Notes: generated by a model from the letters alone, not told the origin. A stretch of DNA of 64,000 bases from Exiguobacterium qingdaonense (GCF_018617855.1 NZ_JACSKY010000006.1:62001-126000), one strand, 5' to 3'. Numbered from the stretch's first letter, positions 50,705 through 59,326 are shown. Numbers and translations are program-made.

Positions 50705-52191
50705 TGAACTATTTACAACGTCTCGGACGTTCCCTCATGTTACCGGTCGCCGTACTTCCGGCTGCTGCCATTCTCATGGGAATCGGATACTGGATCGACC
50801 CATCTGGTTGGGGGTCAGGAAACATTGCCGCTGCATTTTTAATTAAAGCGGGTGCAGCCATTATCGATAACATTCCAATTCTTTTCGCAGTCGGTGTAGG
50901 TCTCGGAATGTCAAAAAACCGCGATGGTTCGGCAGCCCTCAGTGGACTCGTGGCTTACTTGACCGTCACGACACTTTTAGCGGCTGGAACGGTTGCGTTG
51001 TTCCAAGGAATTGATGTAGAAGCCGTCAACCCGGCATTCTCGAGAATTGAAAATGCATTTATCGGTATTTTATCTGGATTAATCGCTGCTAGTATGTATA
51101 ATCGCTTCAGTCACGTTAAACTACCGGATGCTCTTGCTTTCTTTAGTGGGAAGCGTCTCGTTCCAATCATGACAGCCTTCTCGATGATTCTCGTATCGGT
51201 CGCGCTTTACTTCATCTGGCCGGTCGTCTTTACAGGTCTCGTCGGATTCGGGGAGTCGATTTCAAAACTTGGCGCATTCGGTGCCGGACTTTACGGATTC
51301 TTCAACCGACTCTTGATTCCAACGGGTCTTCACCACGCCCTCAACTCTGTATTTTGGTTCGATGTCGCCGACATTAACGATATCGGTAAGTTCTGGTCAG
51401 GTGAAGGTGAAAAAGGTGTGACAGGGATGTACCAAGCCGGATTCTTCCCGATTATGATGTTCGGTCTTCCGGCCGCAGCACTTGCGATGTACCACACAGC
51501 GAAGACGAAACGGAAGAAACAAGCAGCTTCACTACTATTTGCTGCAGCGTTTGCTTCATTCTTCACAGGTGTGACAGAACCACTCGAGTTCTCATTCATG
51601 TTCCTCGCACCCGTTCTTTACTTTGTACACGCAGTCCTTACCGGAATTTCGCTCTTCGTTGCAGCAACATTCCAATGGACAGCCGGTTTTACATTCAGTG
51701 CAGGTCTCGTTGACTTCTTCCTCAGTTCAAGGTTACCTCTTGCCAATCAACCATACATGCTCATTGTGCAGGGTCTATTTTTCTCAGTTATTTACTATGC
51801 GATTTTCCGCTTTATGATTGTGAAGTTTAACTTAATGACACCAGGCCGCGAATCAGATGAAGTCGTTGATGCCGTTACAAATGAAGCAACAGACGGCGAA
51901 TCAAAAGTCGCCCCGGTCGCTTCTGCTTCAGGTAATGAATTCTCAGCGATGGCAAATATGATTTATGACGGTCTCGGTGGTGACAACAACGTCACGGGAA
52001 TCGAGTCTTGTATCACGCGTCTACGCGTCGATGTCAAGGACATGGATACGGTCAACCAAGATCAAATCAAGAAAGCTGGTATTCCTGGTGTGAAAGTCGT
52101 CAGCCCAAACCATATTCAAGTCATCGTCGGCACAAACGTTCAGTTCGTCCTCGATGAGATTGAAAAAATCCGTAGCCATCGCGCCGGATAA
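50701..52191 (+). CDS. nagP: PTS EIICB, N-acetylglucosamine-type
   Basis: 496-aa sugar-transporting PTS permease. The EIIC domain (about residues 1-390) has 8-10 helices, with IPTGLHHALNSVFWFDVADI and PLEFSFMFLAPVLYF as family signatures, and the sequence around GLHHALNSVFWFDVADINDI is typical of NagP/NagE. The EIIB domain (about 415-496) carries the phosphorylated Cys437 in ESCITRLRVDV. It imports N-acetylglucosamine (or glucose) as the 6-phosphate, with EIIA supplied by the first gene of the operon. The ATG at 50701 overlaps the glcT stop (ATGA). No nagA/nagB is next to it. Confidence 0.9.
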   Translation: MMNYLQRLGRSLMLPVAVLPAAAILMGIGYWIDPSGWGSGNIAAAFLIKAGAAIIDNIPILFAVGVGLGMSKNRDGSAALSGLVAYLTVTTLLAAGTVALFQGIDVEAVNPAFSRIENAFIGILSGLIAASMYNRFSHVKLPDALAFFSGKRLVPIMTAFSMILVSVALYFIWPVVFTGLVGFGESISKLGAFGAGLYGFFNRLLIPTGLHHALNSVFWFDVADINDIGKFWSGEGEKGVTGMYQAGFFPIMMFGLPAAALAMYHTAKTKRKKQAASLLFAAAFASFFTGVTEPLEFSFMFLAPVLYFVHAVLTGISLFVAATFQWTAGFTFSAGLVDFFLSSRLPLANQPYMLIVQGLFFSVIYYAIFRFMIVKFNLMTPGRESDEVVDAVTNEATDGESKVAPVASASGNEFSAMANMIYDGLGGDNNVTGIESCITRLRVDVKDMDTVNQDQIKKAGIPGVKVVSPNHIQVIVGTNVQFVLDEIEKIRSHRAG

Positions 52192-52197
52192 ACGTCG

Positions 52198-52224
52198 AAA
52201 GCCACCTCATTCAGGTGGCTTTTC
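52198..52224 (+). terminator. Intrinsic terminator
   Basis: AAAGCCACCT and AGGTGGCTTTTC form a strong stem around CATTC, just after the EIICB stop. Confidence 0.85.
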
Positions 52225-52407
52225 TTGTTTTAGTGCATATTGTTTATAGAATTGAATAAAATAGTAGAGGAAAATCCATGGCAAGATGTATTGTGTAAGC
52301 CATGTGAAAACCTTAAGTACTGTATGCACAACATATGGTCCCAGTCCTAACAAAAACAATACGACTAGTAAAGCAACTCCTAAACCTATGTATATCTTTT
52401 TACTCAA
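52207..52407 (-). CDS. Small membrane protein, unknown
   Basis: 66-aa protein with two predicted membrane helices (KIYIGLGVALLVVLFLLGLG and FTWLTQYILPWIFLYYFIQF) and a charged C-terminus (YKQYALKQEKPPE). TTG 52407 is chosen because GGGGGTGG precedes it at 5-7 bases; GTG 52416 is an alternative. The family is not recognised. It is convergent with the PTS operon and sits upstream of the htpX terminator. Confidence 0.55.
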   Translation of the reverse strand: MSKKIYIGLGVALLVVLFLLGLGPYVVHTVLKVFTWLTQYILPWIFLYYFIQFYKQYALKQEKPPE

Positions 52408-52445
52408 CTCATCCACCCCCTTATTTTCCCAGTTCAGTGTAACAC

Positions 52446-52474
52446 AAAGAGCCTGCCGCAACCGGACAGGCTCT
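52446..52474 (-). terminator. Intrinsic terminator of the htpX gene
   Basis: AGAGCCTG and CAGGCTCT form an 8-bp stem. On the minus strand it is followed by TTTGTG, just past the htpX stop. Confidence 0.7.
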
Positions 52475-52476
52475 GA

Positions 52477-53364
52477 CTACATTTGACGAAGTCGGGAAAT
52501 GCGTTCGACTGGATCGGGGTGTGTCGAGAATAAACCGCTCACTTTTTTCTTAAGTGGATCGGAGAAGTAAAGCGGTGCCGAGGCACTCGACGCTTGTTCG
52601 ACCGGTGTCTCGACATTGGCAATCTTCTCAAGTGCCGAGGCGAGCGCATCCGGATTTCGGGTCAGTTCCGCTCCACTCGCATCCGCCAGGAATTCACGAT
52701 TACGTGAAATCGCCATATTGATGAGCATCGCAATAAGCGGAGCCAACACCAACAAAACGAGTCCAATGATGAGAAAGATCGGGTTTTGATTTTTGTCACG
52801 TCGTCCCCCACTGATACTCCGGAAAAATAACATGCGTGACCCGATATCACTCATGATGGCGATCACTGACACGAGTGCGAGCGTGACCGTCGAGAGTCGC
52901 ACGTCATAGTTTTTAATGTGTGCGACCTCATGCGCAATCACACCTTCCACTTCTTCACGCGACAGTTGATCCAACAGCCCGGTCGTGACAGCGACGGCCG
53001 CCTTATCCGGTTTCAATCCGGTCGCAAACGCGTTCGGTGACGAATCATTGATGATAAAGATGCGAGGCATCGGTACTCGCGCGACCATCGCCATGTTTTC
53101 GACCGTATGCCATAAAAAGCGGTGCTCTTCCACCGAAGTCACTTCTTGCGCCCGATTCATCTTCATGACGATATTCGTGCTCGACATGATGACGATACCG
53201 ACATAAAACAAAGAAAAGACGGGTGTGAAAATCAATCCTGGAACCGCATCTCCATAGTTAACATAGGAAATGGCCGCTCCAACGAGAAGGACGAATAAAA
53301 CGAACCCTGTCACGATGAACACCGTCTTCACTTTGTTTTTTCGAATTTGTTCATAGAGGAGCAT
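52477..53364 (-). CDS. htpX: Membrane zinc protease HtpX
   Basis: 295-aa membrane metalloprotease of family M48B for quality control of membrane proteins. It has two N-terminal helices (TVFIVTGFVLFVLLVGAAIS and a second near GLIFTPVFSLFYVGIVIMSS), the active-site motif HEVAH (His145, Glu146, His149), NREFLADASGAELT for the third zinc ligand (Glu), and two further helices. ATG 53364 is chosen because GAGGTGGCACAT precedes it; a GTG nine bases upstream is an alternative. It lies 18 bases after lemA on the same strand. Confidence 0.93.
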   Translation of the reverse strand: MLLYEQIRKNKVKTVFIVTGFVLFVLLVGAAISYVNYGDAVPGLIFTPVFSLFYVGIVIMSSTNIVMKMNRAQEVTSVEEHRFLWHTVENMAMVARVPMPRIFIINDSSPNAFATGLKPDKAAVAVTTGLLDQLSREEVEGVIAHEVAHIKNYDVRLSTVTLALVSVIAIMSDIGSRMLFFRSISGGRRDKNQNPIFLIIGLVLLVLAPLIAMLINMAISRNREFLADASGAELTRNPDALASALEKIANVETPVEQASSASAPLYFSDPLKKKVSGLFSTHPDPVERISRLRQM

Positions 53365-53382
53365 ATGTGCCACCTCAATTCA

Positions 53383-53931
53383 TTAAAATGAGACGCGAAC
53401 GTTTTCGCGCTCTTCGGCACGTGCTTCGAGCATGTCGCGCTTTTCAAAATGATGGACGGACGCGATGATATTCGTCGGGACCGATTCGATTTTCGTGTTA
53501 TACTTCATAACCGTATTGTTATAAAGTTGGCGGGAATATGCGACTTTGTTTTCCGTCTGAGTCAACTCTTCCTGCAACATCTTGAAGTTCTCGTTCGCCT
53601 TTAAATCCGGGTACGCTTCACGAAGCGCAAACAGATTCTTTAGTGCCCCGCTCAGCTGGTCGTTCACCGCCATCTGATCTTGTCGATTCGATTTCTCACC
53701 GAGCTGATTTCTCAGTTCGACGACTTTCGTGAGCGTTTCTTGCTCGTGTTTCGCATAGCCCTTGACCGTTTCGACCAAGTTCGGAATCAAGTCATACCGC
53801 CGTTTCAACTGCACATCGATTTGAGCCCACGCCTCGTCGACCCAATTTCGATATTTGACGAGCCCGTTGTACATTGAAAAATAGATGAGTACGAGCACGA
53901 CGACCGCTACAATCGCAATAATCCACCCCAT
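53383..53931 (-). CDS. lemA: LemA family protein
   Basis: 182-aa protein with an N-terminal membrane helix (GWIIAIVAVVVLVLIYFSMY) and a long coiled coil (residues about 20-180). Family features are NWVDEAWAQIDVQLKRRYDLIPNL, DLKANENFKMLQEELTQTE and NRIAYSRQLYN-like NKVAYSRQLYNNTV. LemA proteins are often encoded with HtpX, as here. The role is unknown, possibly an HtpX adaptor or envelope scaffold. CATATGGGG is preceded by GAGGTGTCAAC. Confidence 0.92.
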   Translation of the reverse strand: MGWIIAIVAVVVLVLIYFSMYNGLVKYRNWVDEAWAQIDVQLKRRYDLIPNLVETVKGYAKHEQETLTKVVELRNQLGEKSNRQDQMAVNDQLSGALKNLFALREAYPDLKANENFKMLQEELTQTENKVAYSRQLYNNTVMKYNTKIESVPTNIIASVHHFEKRDMLEARAEERENVRVSF

Positions 53932-54059
53932 GTTGACACCTCATTTCTTCATTTTCTTCTGTATTAATTCCCTTTACTCGTATAAGATAAGCTTAACTTT
54001 CATAGAAATCAGTAAATGAATCCAATTCTTGACGCGGCAGACCTAAAGGAGTGTACGCC

Positions 54060-55244
54060 ATGATTGTCACACATGCTGAAATTCGCTTGACCGAGTTATT
54101 CGAAGAAATGGTGTCTCTGCGACGGTATTTTCATCAATACCCGGAACTCTCTTTTCAAGAAGTCGAAACGCCAAAGACGATCGCCTCGTACCTCCGCGAA
54201 CTAGGAATCGAGGTCCGTGAACATGTCGGCGGGAACGGTGTCATCGGGCGCATCAAAGGTGGGGACGGTCCGACCATCGCATTGCGTGCCGATTTTGATG
54301 CCCTTCCCATCCAAGACGTGAAAGATGTCCCGTATCGCTCAAAAGTGAACGGGGTCATGCATGCATGTGGACACGATGCCCACACCGCGACCCTTCTCGT
54401 TTTAGCGAAAGTGTTGACCGAGATGACGTTACCTGGGGACGTCGTGTTGATTCACCAATTCGCAGAAGAATTGGCTCCGGGTGGTGCAAAGCCAATGATT
54501 GCTGACGGCTGTCTCGACAATGTGGATTATATTTATGGTGCACATATTTGGACACCGCTCCCTTTTGGAACCATCGGTGTGAAAACGGGACCTGTCATGG
54601 CTGCCGCCGATCGCTTTGAATTGACCATTATCGGAAAAGGTGGGCATGGTGCAATCCCACAACATACGGTCGATGCCCTCATGGTCGCCGTAAACGTGGC
54701 GAATCATCTCCAGCAAATCGTCAGTCGGCGAATCGACCCGCTCGAACCTGCCGTGTTGACAATCGGCACGCTCCACTCCGGACAAGCGTTCAACGTCATT
54801 GCCGAAGAAGCCAAATTATCTGGTACGGTTCGTACATTCATTCGGGAGACGCAAGAAAAAATCATCTCCGATATGGAGCGAATCATCCGATCCGTCTGTG
54901 AGGCGAGTGATGCCGCTTACGAATTGGAATATATAAAAGGATATCCGGCTGTCGTGAATCATGTGACCGAAACGGAACTCGTCCGCGAGAGCGCGGTGGA
55001 CGTCGTCGGTTCAGACGGCGTCATCGAGATGGCGCCGCTCATGGTCGGAGAAGACTTCGCCTACTACTTAGAACATGTTCCTGGTAGCTTTTTCTTCACC
55101 GGAGCAGGAAATCCCGCGCGGTCAGCCATATTTCCACACCACCATCCACGCTTCGATGTGGACGAACGGGCGATGCTCCACACGGCACACGTTTTATTAG
55201 GGGCATTACAACGAACGTGGGCGGCTCACAAAAAAGAGGGCTGA
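54060..55244 (+). CDS. M20 family amidohydrolase (N-acyl-amino-acid deacylase type)
   Basis: 394-aa zinc hydrolase of family M20D. The metal site and catalytic residues are visible in ALRADFDALPI, VMHACGHDAHTATLLVLAKV and QFAEELAPGGAKPM (with the general-base Glu), and the dimerisation domain is GHGAIPQHTVDALMVA. Relatives hydrolyse N-acetyl or hippurate-type amides, N-acetyldiaminopimelate or IAA conjugates. This one belongs to the broad YxeP/AmaA group; the substrate cannot be set. ATG 54060 follows AAAGGAGTGTACGCC. Monocistronic; convergent with the next gene. Confidence 0.88.
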   Translation: MIVTHAEIRLTELFEEMVSLRRYFHQYPELSFQEVETPKTIASYLRELGIEVREHVGGNGVIGRIKGGDGPTIALRADFDALPIQDVKDVPYRSKVNGVMHACGHDAHTATLLVLAKVLTEMTLPGDVVLIHQFAEELAPGGAKPMIADGCLDNVDYIYGAHIWTPLPFGTIGVKTGPVMAAADRFELTIIGKGGHGAIPQHTVDALMVAVNVANHLQQIVSRRIDPLEPAVLTIGTLHSGQAFNVIAEEAKLSGTVRTFIRETQEKIISDMERIIRSVCEASDAAYELEYIKGYPAVVNHVTETELVRESAVDVVGSDGVIEMAPLMVGEDFAYYLEHVPGSFFFTGAGNPARSAIFPHHHPRFDVDERAMLHTAHVLLGALQRTWAAHKKEG

Positions 55245-55264
55245 TGCATCGCATCAGTCCTCTT
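55234..55264. terminator. Bidirectional intrinsic terminator
   Basis: AAGAGGGCTGATGC and GCATCAGTCCTCTT form an imperfect stem around ATC between convergent genes, with a T-run on the minus strand. Confidence 0.75.
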
Positions 55265-56573
55265 CTATGATTGGTTCTTGTAGTTTTGAGACAAGCACTT
55301 GGTCGACACGCTTACCATCCATATCCACGACTTCGAAACGAAGACCATACGCTTCAACAACGTCGCCTCGTTTCGGGAAATCGCCTAGTGCATAAATGAC
55401 GAGTCCGGCAAGTGTGTGATACGAGTTGCGGCCTTCTTCGAAACGATCGTCCCGAATCTCGAACGTTCGTTTCAAATCTTCGATCCCAAGTAACCCGTCC
55501 GCCAAATACGATCCGTCTTCACGACGAACCACTTCGGGCGTATCCTCTTCAATCATGACCTCGCCGACGATTTCTTCCAAAATATCGAACAAAGTGACCA
55601 TTCCGAGGAACCCACCATACTCATCTAAAACAAAAGCAATCTCGACACCATTTTTTTGCATCATCTGAAGCACTTGGCTCGCCTCTCGTTGTTTCGGGAC
55701 GATGAGCGGTTGCTTGATGCGCTTCAAAATTTGTGACGGCTCACGCAATGTCGGTAAGGTGAGAATGTCACGTACGTCGATGTATCCGACAAAATCGTCA
55801 AGTGAGTCGCGCCCTACCGGCAATTTGTTATGTTTACTTTCATAGATTGATTTTTTCATGTCGTCCATATCGTCCTCTAAATCGACCCATTCAAGTGTCG
55901 TCCGAGGTTGCATGAGCTCATAAATCAACTGATCGTGAAACGCAAAGACGCGTTCCACTTGCTGGACTTCTTCGTGGGCAAACTGTCCTTGCTGGGCTCC
56001 TTCAAAAAGAAGTTGCTTAATCTCGAGCTCCGTCTCCCCACTCGTCTTTTCAGCTCTCAAACCAAGGAGTTTATATAGGAAAAGTGTCGATTTTGATAAA
56101 ATCCAAATGAACGGACGCATCAATTTACTAAACAAATCGAGCGACGGAATAATCGCCATCGTTACTTTTTCTGGAGACACCAACGCAATTCGTTTCGGTA
56201 CCAACTCTCCGATAATGAGAGACAAATACGTAATAATCGTAACCACTACTACATAGGCAACCGTACCAGCATATTGTGTACTCATCCCAGCTTGTTCAAA
56301 TGCGGATGCGAGCGGTGCGGAGAAGCGTGCACCCCCGTAAGCCCCGTTTATAATCCCAATCAATGTGATTCCGACTTGAACGGTCGACAACAAATCTGTC
56401 GGGTCTTTTGAATAGCGAAGCGCAATTTTAGCACTTCGTTTCCCTCGATTTGCTTCAACCTCAAGTTTTGCAGGTTTCGATGAGATGAGCGCAATTTCTG
56501 TCATCGCAAAAATCCCGTTCAACACAATCAAAAACAAAACAATCAACAAATCAATCACTATGGAAGAATCCAC
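55254..56573 (-). CDS. CNNM/CorC-type membrane protein with two CBS domains (second paralogue)
   Basis: 439-aa homologue of the protein at 2437-3759. It has DUF21 with about four helices (IVIDLLIVLFLIVLNGIFAM at the start and YVVVVTIITYLSLIIGELVP), a CBS pair (LMQPRTTLEWVDLEDDMD to FDILEEIVGEVMIEEDTPE) and the CorC_HlyC domain. GTG 56573 is chosen because GAGGTGA lies 8 bases upstream; GTG 56585 and ATG 56582 are alternatives without spacing. A role in cation transport or tolerance is inferred from the family. Transcribed alone. Confidence 0.87.
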   Translation of the reverse strand: MDSSIVIDLLIVLFLIVLNGIFAMTEIALISSKPAKLEVEANRGKRSAKIALRYSKDPTDLLSTVQVGITLIGIINGAYGGARFSAPLASAFEQAGMSTQYAGTVAYVVVVTIITYLSLIIGELVPKRIALVSPEKVTMAIIPSLDLFSKLMRPFIWILSKSTLFLYKLLGLRAEKTSGETELEIKQLLFEGAQQGQFAHEEVQQVERVFAFHDQLIYELMQPRTTLEWVDLEDDMDDMKKSIYESKHNKLPVGRDSLDDFVGYIDVRDILTLPTLREPSQILKRIKQPLIVPKQREASQVLQMMQKNGVEIAFVLDEYGGFLGMVTLFDILEEIVGEVMIEEDTPEVVRREDGSYLADGLLGIEDLKRTFEIRDDRFEEGRNSYHTLAGLVIYALGDFPKRGDVVEAYGLRFEVVDMDGKRVDQVLVSKLQEPIIEED

Positions 56574-56656
56574 TTTTTTCATCACCTCAGCTATTTTTTA
56601 AACCATACCGCTTCATTTTACCAAAAAATCATTACAAACCTGTACCCGTTTTACTC

Positions 56657-56688
56657 GAAAAAATAGCCACTCCTCATGAAGTGGCTTC
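56657..56688 (-). terminator. Intrinsic terminator after the DMT gene
   Basis: GCCACT (56666-56671) and AGTGGC (56680-56685) form a short stem near the DMT stop, with AAAAAAT on the plus side. Confidence 0.6.
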
Positions 56689-57147
56689 GTTGACAGCTTG
56701 TTTAGTCATTGCTGCCGTCTGAGATTGTTTAAACAGGATGACCCCAATGAGGAGGATCGTGAGTCCAACCACTTGCCCGGATGACAATGTAATTTGGGGC
56801 ATCCCGAAAGCACCGTATAAGTCAACGAGCAATGCCCAAATCAGTTGTGACACGAGAATGAGCGAAACCGATAATGTCGGTCCGAGTAGTTGGATGCTCC
56901 GCATGACACAGTACACGACACCGACTCCAAGCAATCCACCGAGCCAATACATTGGAGATAGCTCACGTAGCCCTGATAGATTTCCTCCGAATAGCACTAG
57001 CGGAATGATTGAACCGACCAGACCGACGATGAAAACGAGTACTGTTGTCGCCCAAGCCCCTAAATTCACATTCATTTTCGCATTGACCGCCGCCTGAATA
57101 CTAATAAATGCTCCAGCCACGGCAGAACAGATGATTCCAAAAATCAT
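56674..57147 (-). CDS. DMT/YdcZ (DUF606) family transporter, second copy
   Basis: 157-aa membrane protein with five predicted helices, typical of the half-size YdcZ/DUF606 drug/metabolite transporter group, which acts as homo- or hetero-dimers. The core has GAFISIQAAVNAKMNVNLGA, SPMYWLGGLLGVGVVYCVMR and SVSLILVSQLIWALLVDLYG. ATG 57147 is chosen because AGGAGAGGTTAT precedes it. It is the third gene of the operon YdcZ - Crp/Fnr - YdcZ and probably pairs with the copy at 57848-58273. Substrate unknown. Confidence 0.85.
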   Translation of the reverse strand: MIFGIICSAVAGAFISIQAAVNAKMNVNLGAWATTVLVFIVGLVGSIIPLVLFGGNLSGLRELSPMYWLGGLLGVGVVYCVMRSIQLLGPTLSVSLILVSQLIWALLVDLYGAFGMPQITLSSGQVVGLTILLIGVILFKQSQTAAMTKQAVNEATS

Positions 57148-57158
57148 ATAACCTCTCC

Positions 57159-57833
57159 TCACTCATAAAACATGCCGTTCGCACGCTCTTTCAATCGTTC
57201 ACTATTTAAAATAATGACTTCTTTTCTCGTTCGTTCGACCAATCCTTCGTCAACAAACGCCTGTAACGTCCGATTCAGGTGACGATAGCTCGTCCCAAGC
57301 CATTCTGCGACTTCTTTTCGCTTCAACTGACTCATCTCGGCTTGAAACAGTTCATTCCCAGACTCACTGAGAGAAATCAAGTAACCGGCCAACCGCTCTT
57401 CGAGAGTTGACATGAGGTGGTTCGATGAAGCGTTCGCCTCGATGAATAACTTTTCGGACACGCCTTGTAACAAATGCTCCGTGAACTCGACCGTCCGATT
57501 GTGACGCCGCAGTACTTCGAACGGGACACGTAGGCATGTGACGGGACCGACCGCTTCCACCGTATGCAACACATTGCGCCCACTCGCATACTCAATATCT
57601 CCAATCAATGTCGGGGCTGCCTTCAGACGTAACAAACGCAACTTCCCCTCTTCACTGAGCGTATAGATTTTGACACGCCCTTCAAGGACGACGAATAAAG
57701 ATTCGATGTGTTGATCGTTCGAACATAACATCGTTCCCGATTCGTACGTCACCACGGAGGAAGCTTCAAGCGTTTCTTCCGAAAAAAGATGATTCCACTG
57801 TAGTCGTTTCAGTGCATCCATTGTATTCATCAT
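57159..57833 (-). CDS. Crp/Fnr-family regulator (YeiL-like)
   Basis: 224-aa regulator with a cyclic-nucleotide-binding-like beta barrel (about residues 20-130, with LFVVLEGRVKIYTLSEEGKL and LIGDIEYASGRNVLHTVEAV) and a C-terminal winged helix (MSQLKRKEVAEWLGTSYRHLNRTLQAFVDEGLV). No N-terminal cysteine cluster for an Fe-S centre is seen. ATG 57833 is 10 bases after AAGGAG; the frame extends upstream to 58004 within the neighbouring DMT gene and is rejected. It is flanked by two YdcZ-type transporter genes and most likely controls them through the palindrome upstream. Confidence 0.85.
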   Translation of the reverse strand: MMNTMDALKRLQWNHLFSEETLEASSVVTYESGTMLCSNDQHIESLFVVLEGRVKIYTLSEEGKLRLLRLKAAPTLIGDIEYASGRNVLHTVEAVGPVTCLRVPFEVLRRHNRTVEFTEHLLQGVSEKLFIEANASSNHLMSTLEERLAGYLISLSESGNELFQAEMSQLKRKEVAEWLGTSYRHLNRTLQAFVDEGLVERTRKEVIILNSERLKERANGMFYE

Positions 57834-57847
57834 TGAAAGTGAACTCC

Positions 57848-58273
57848 TTAAGAAAATGTATAAATCCCGATTCCAACGACCATCAAGACGAGTCCCATGA
57901 CCTGTCCCGTATTGACCGGCTTTCGTTTGACACCGAACCAGCCGTTCATATCGATGATGAAGGCTCCTAACAATTGTGCCACAAGCAATACACAAATCGC
58001 CCATGTGACACCTAACTGTTGAATCGCTGTCAATTCGCCGAACACAACGAATACACCGAACAATCCTCCTAAACTATAATACCAAGGCACACGTTTGAAG
58101 GCCGTCATGTCCGCATCTCGTTTGAAGAAATAAATCGTGAGCGCCAACAGGAGTCCAATAAAGTGGACGATTGTGACGGACATCCATGCCCCTACCGCAT
58201 CTCCGAGTTTTGCATTGAAAATTCCTTGAAGGGCGATGAACGTCCCAGATAAAATAGCAAATAAAATTCCCAT
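57848..58273 (-). CDS. DMT/YdcZ (DUF606) family transporter, first copy
   Basis: 141-aa membrane protein with about five helices, like the one at 56674-57147 (FAILSGTFIALQGIFNAKLG, WYYSLGGLFGVFVVFGELTA and CVLLVAQLLGAFIIDMNGWF). First gene of the operon with the Crp/Fnr regulator 14 bases downstream. GAGGGGAATGAC precedes the ATG. The two half-transporters may form a heterodimer. The substrate is unknown. Confidence 0.85.
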   Translation of the reverse strand: MGILFAILSGTFIALQGIFNAKLGDAVGAWMSVTIVHFIGLLLALTIYFFKRDADMTAFKRVPWYYSLGGLFGVFVVFGELTAIQQLGVTWAICVLLVAQLLGAFIIDMNGWFGVKRKPVNTGQVMGLVLMVVGIGIYTFS

Positions 58274-58326
58274 GTCATTCCCCTCTCTCTTCGTCTGAGT
58301 TTAAGGAAAGACAAACCGTTTGAATA

Positions 58327-58338
58327 GGACATATGTCC
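58327..58338. promoter_or_regulatory. GGACATATGTCC palindrome upstream of the YdcZ-Crp operon
   Basis: A perfect 12-bp palindrome, 54 bases before the first ATG. As the operon encodes a Crp/Fnr-type regulator, this is a candidate autogenous operator. Confidence 0.5.
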
Positions 58339-58344
58339 AAAAAA

Positions 58345-58372
58345 GAAGCAACCTCAGATTCACTGAAGTTGC
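58345..58372 (-). terminator. Intrinsic terminator of the DJ-1 gene
   Basis: On the minus strand AGCAAC...GTTGCT arms with an inner TTCAG/CTGAG stem are followed by TCTTTTTTGG. Confidence 0.75.
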
Positions 58373-58381
58373 TCTCTACTT

Positions 58382-59041
58382 TTATCCGATTATTTTGACA
58401 AGCTCTTTTCCGACTTCTTCAGAAGACTGAGGATTTTGTCCAGTGACGAGTCGATCGTCAACCGCGACGTTCACAGCCCAATTGTCAGCCCCTTTGAACT
58501 GTCCACCTTGGTTACGTAATCCCGTCTCAAGTAAAAACGGTACGACAGAGTCTAGTTGCATTTCTTTTTCTTCTGCATCGGTGAAACCAGTCACTCGTTT
58601 ATCTTTGACGAGTGGTTCATCGTTGCTTAGTTTCACATTGACCAATCCGATCGGTCCGTGACAAACGGCTCCGACGACATTTCCATTCTCATATACGTTC
58701 CGAATGACGCGTTGCAACGTTTCATTCCCTGGGAAATCTACGACCGTCCCGTGACCGCCTGGTAAGAAGATTGCATCATACGGTTCGTCTGCGACTTGGT
58801 CGAGACGGGCTGTGTCTTTGAGCAGTTCACGTGTGTTTAAAATGTCTTCTGACAAATTATCCTCTAAACTATTCGCATCGATTGGCACGTCTCCGCCTTC
58901 GATACTTGCAATCGTTACTTTATATCCTTCTTTTTCAAACATCAAATAAGGAACGGCAAACTCTTCAAGCCAAAGTCCCGTTTCATGACCATTTGATAAC
59001 TGATTCGCTGACGTCGTGACAATTAGTACATGTTTCGACAT
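58382..59041 (-). CDS. DJ-1/PfpI family protein (Hsp31-like glutamine amidotransferase fold)
   Basis: 219-aa protein of the type 1 glutamine amidotransferase-like DJ-1/PfpI superfamily. The nucleophile elbow GAVCHGPIGLVNV has the conserved Cys, and the N-terminal HVLIVTTSANQLSNGHETGL and IFLPGGHGTVVDFPGN match Hsp31/YhbO-like glyoxalase III and deglycase members. It would detoxify methylglyoxal or repair glycated proteins; assignment is by family only. ATG 59041 follows AGGAGGAATGGAGT; six more residues upstream overlap that site. Confidence 0.88.
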   Translation of the reverse strand: MSKHVLIVTTSANQLSNGHETGLWLEEFAVPYLMFEKEGYKVTIASIEGGDVPIDANSLEDNLSEDILNTRELLKDTARLDQVADEPYDAIFLPGGHGTVVDFPGNETLQRVIRNVYENGNVVGAVCHGPIGLVNVKLSNDEPLVKDKRVTGFTDAEEKEMQLDSVVPFLLETGLRNQGGQFKGADNWAVNVAVDDRLVTGQNPQSSEEVGKELVKIIG

Positions 59042-59233
59042 ACTCCATTCCTCCTTCAAAATCTACATACGACTCTATTGTTCCCGATTCATCATCCATT
59101 AAACCCGATGACCTGTCTGTATAGGATAAGGTACATCTTTTTTTAACCTGGTCCTTTATTCATCCTACCTTTTTTCTTTGACCTTCTATACTGAAAGTAG
59201 ATCGCCACTTTCTTTATAAAGGAGACACGTGCT

Positions 59234-59326
59234 ATGACGAAACGAATGAACGACTGGGGGTTTCTCATAATCGTCGCCATCATCATCTTGTTACTTGTGC
59301 TCGGTCAGTTGCCAACCTTCATGTAA
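59234..59326 (+). CDS. Very small membrane protein (30 aa)
   Basis: A 30-residue reading frame with ATG 59234, preceded at 9 bases by AAAGGAG, encodes one predicted membrane helix (WGFLIIVAIIILLLVLGQLP) flanked by MTKRMND and TFM. The family is unknown; it is similar in style to tiny spore- or stress-related peptides such as YjcZ but this is not shown. It lies alone between the DJ-1 and gldA genes, both of which are in other transcripts. Confidence 0.55.
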   Translation: MTKRMNDWGFLIIVAIIILLLVLGQLPTFM

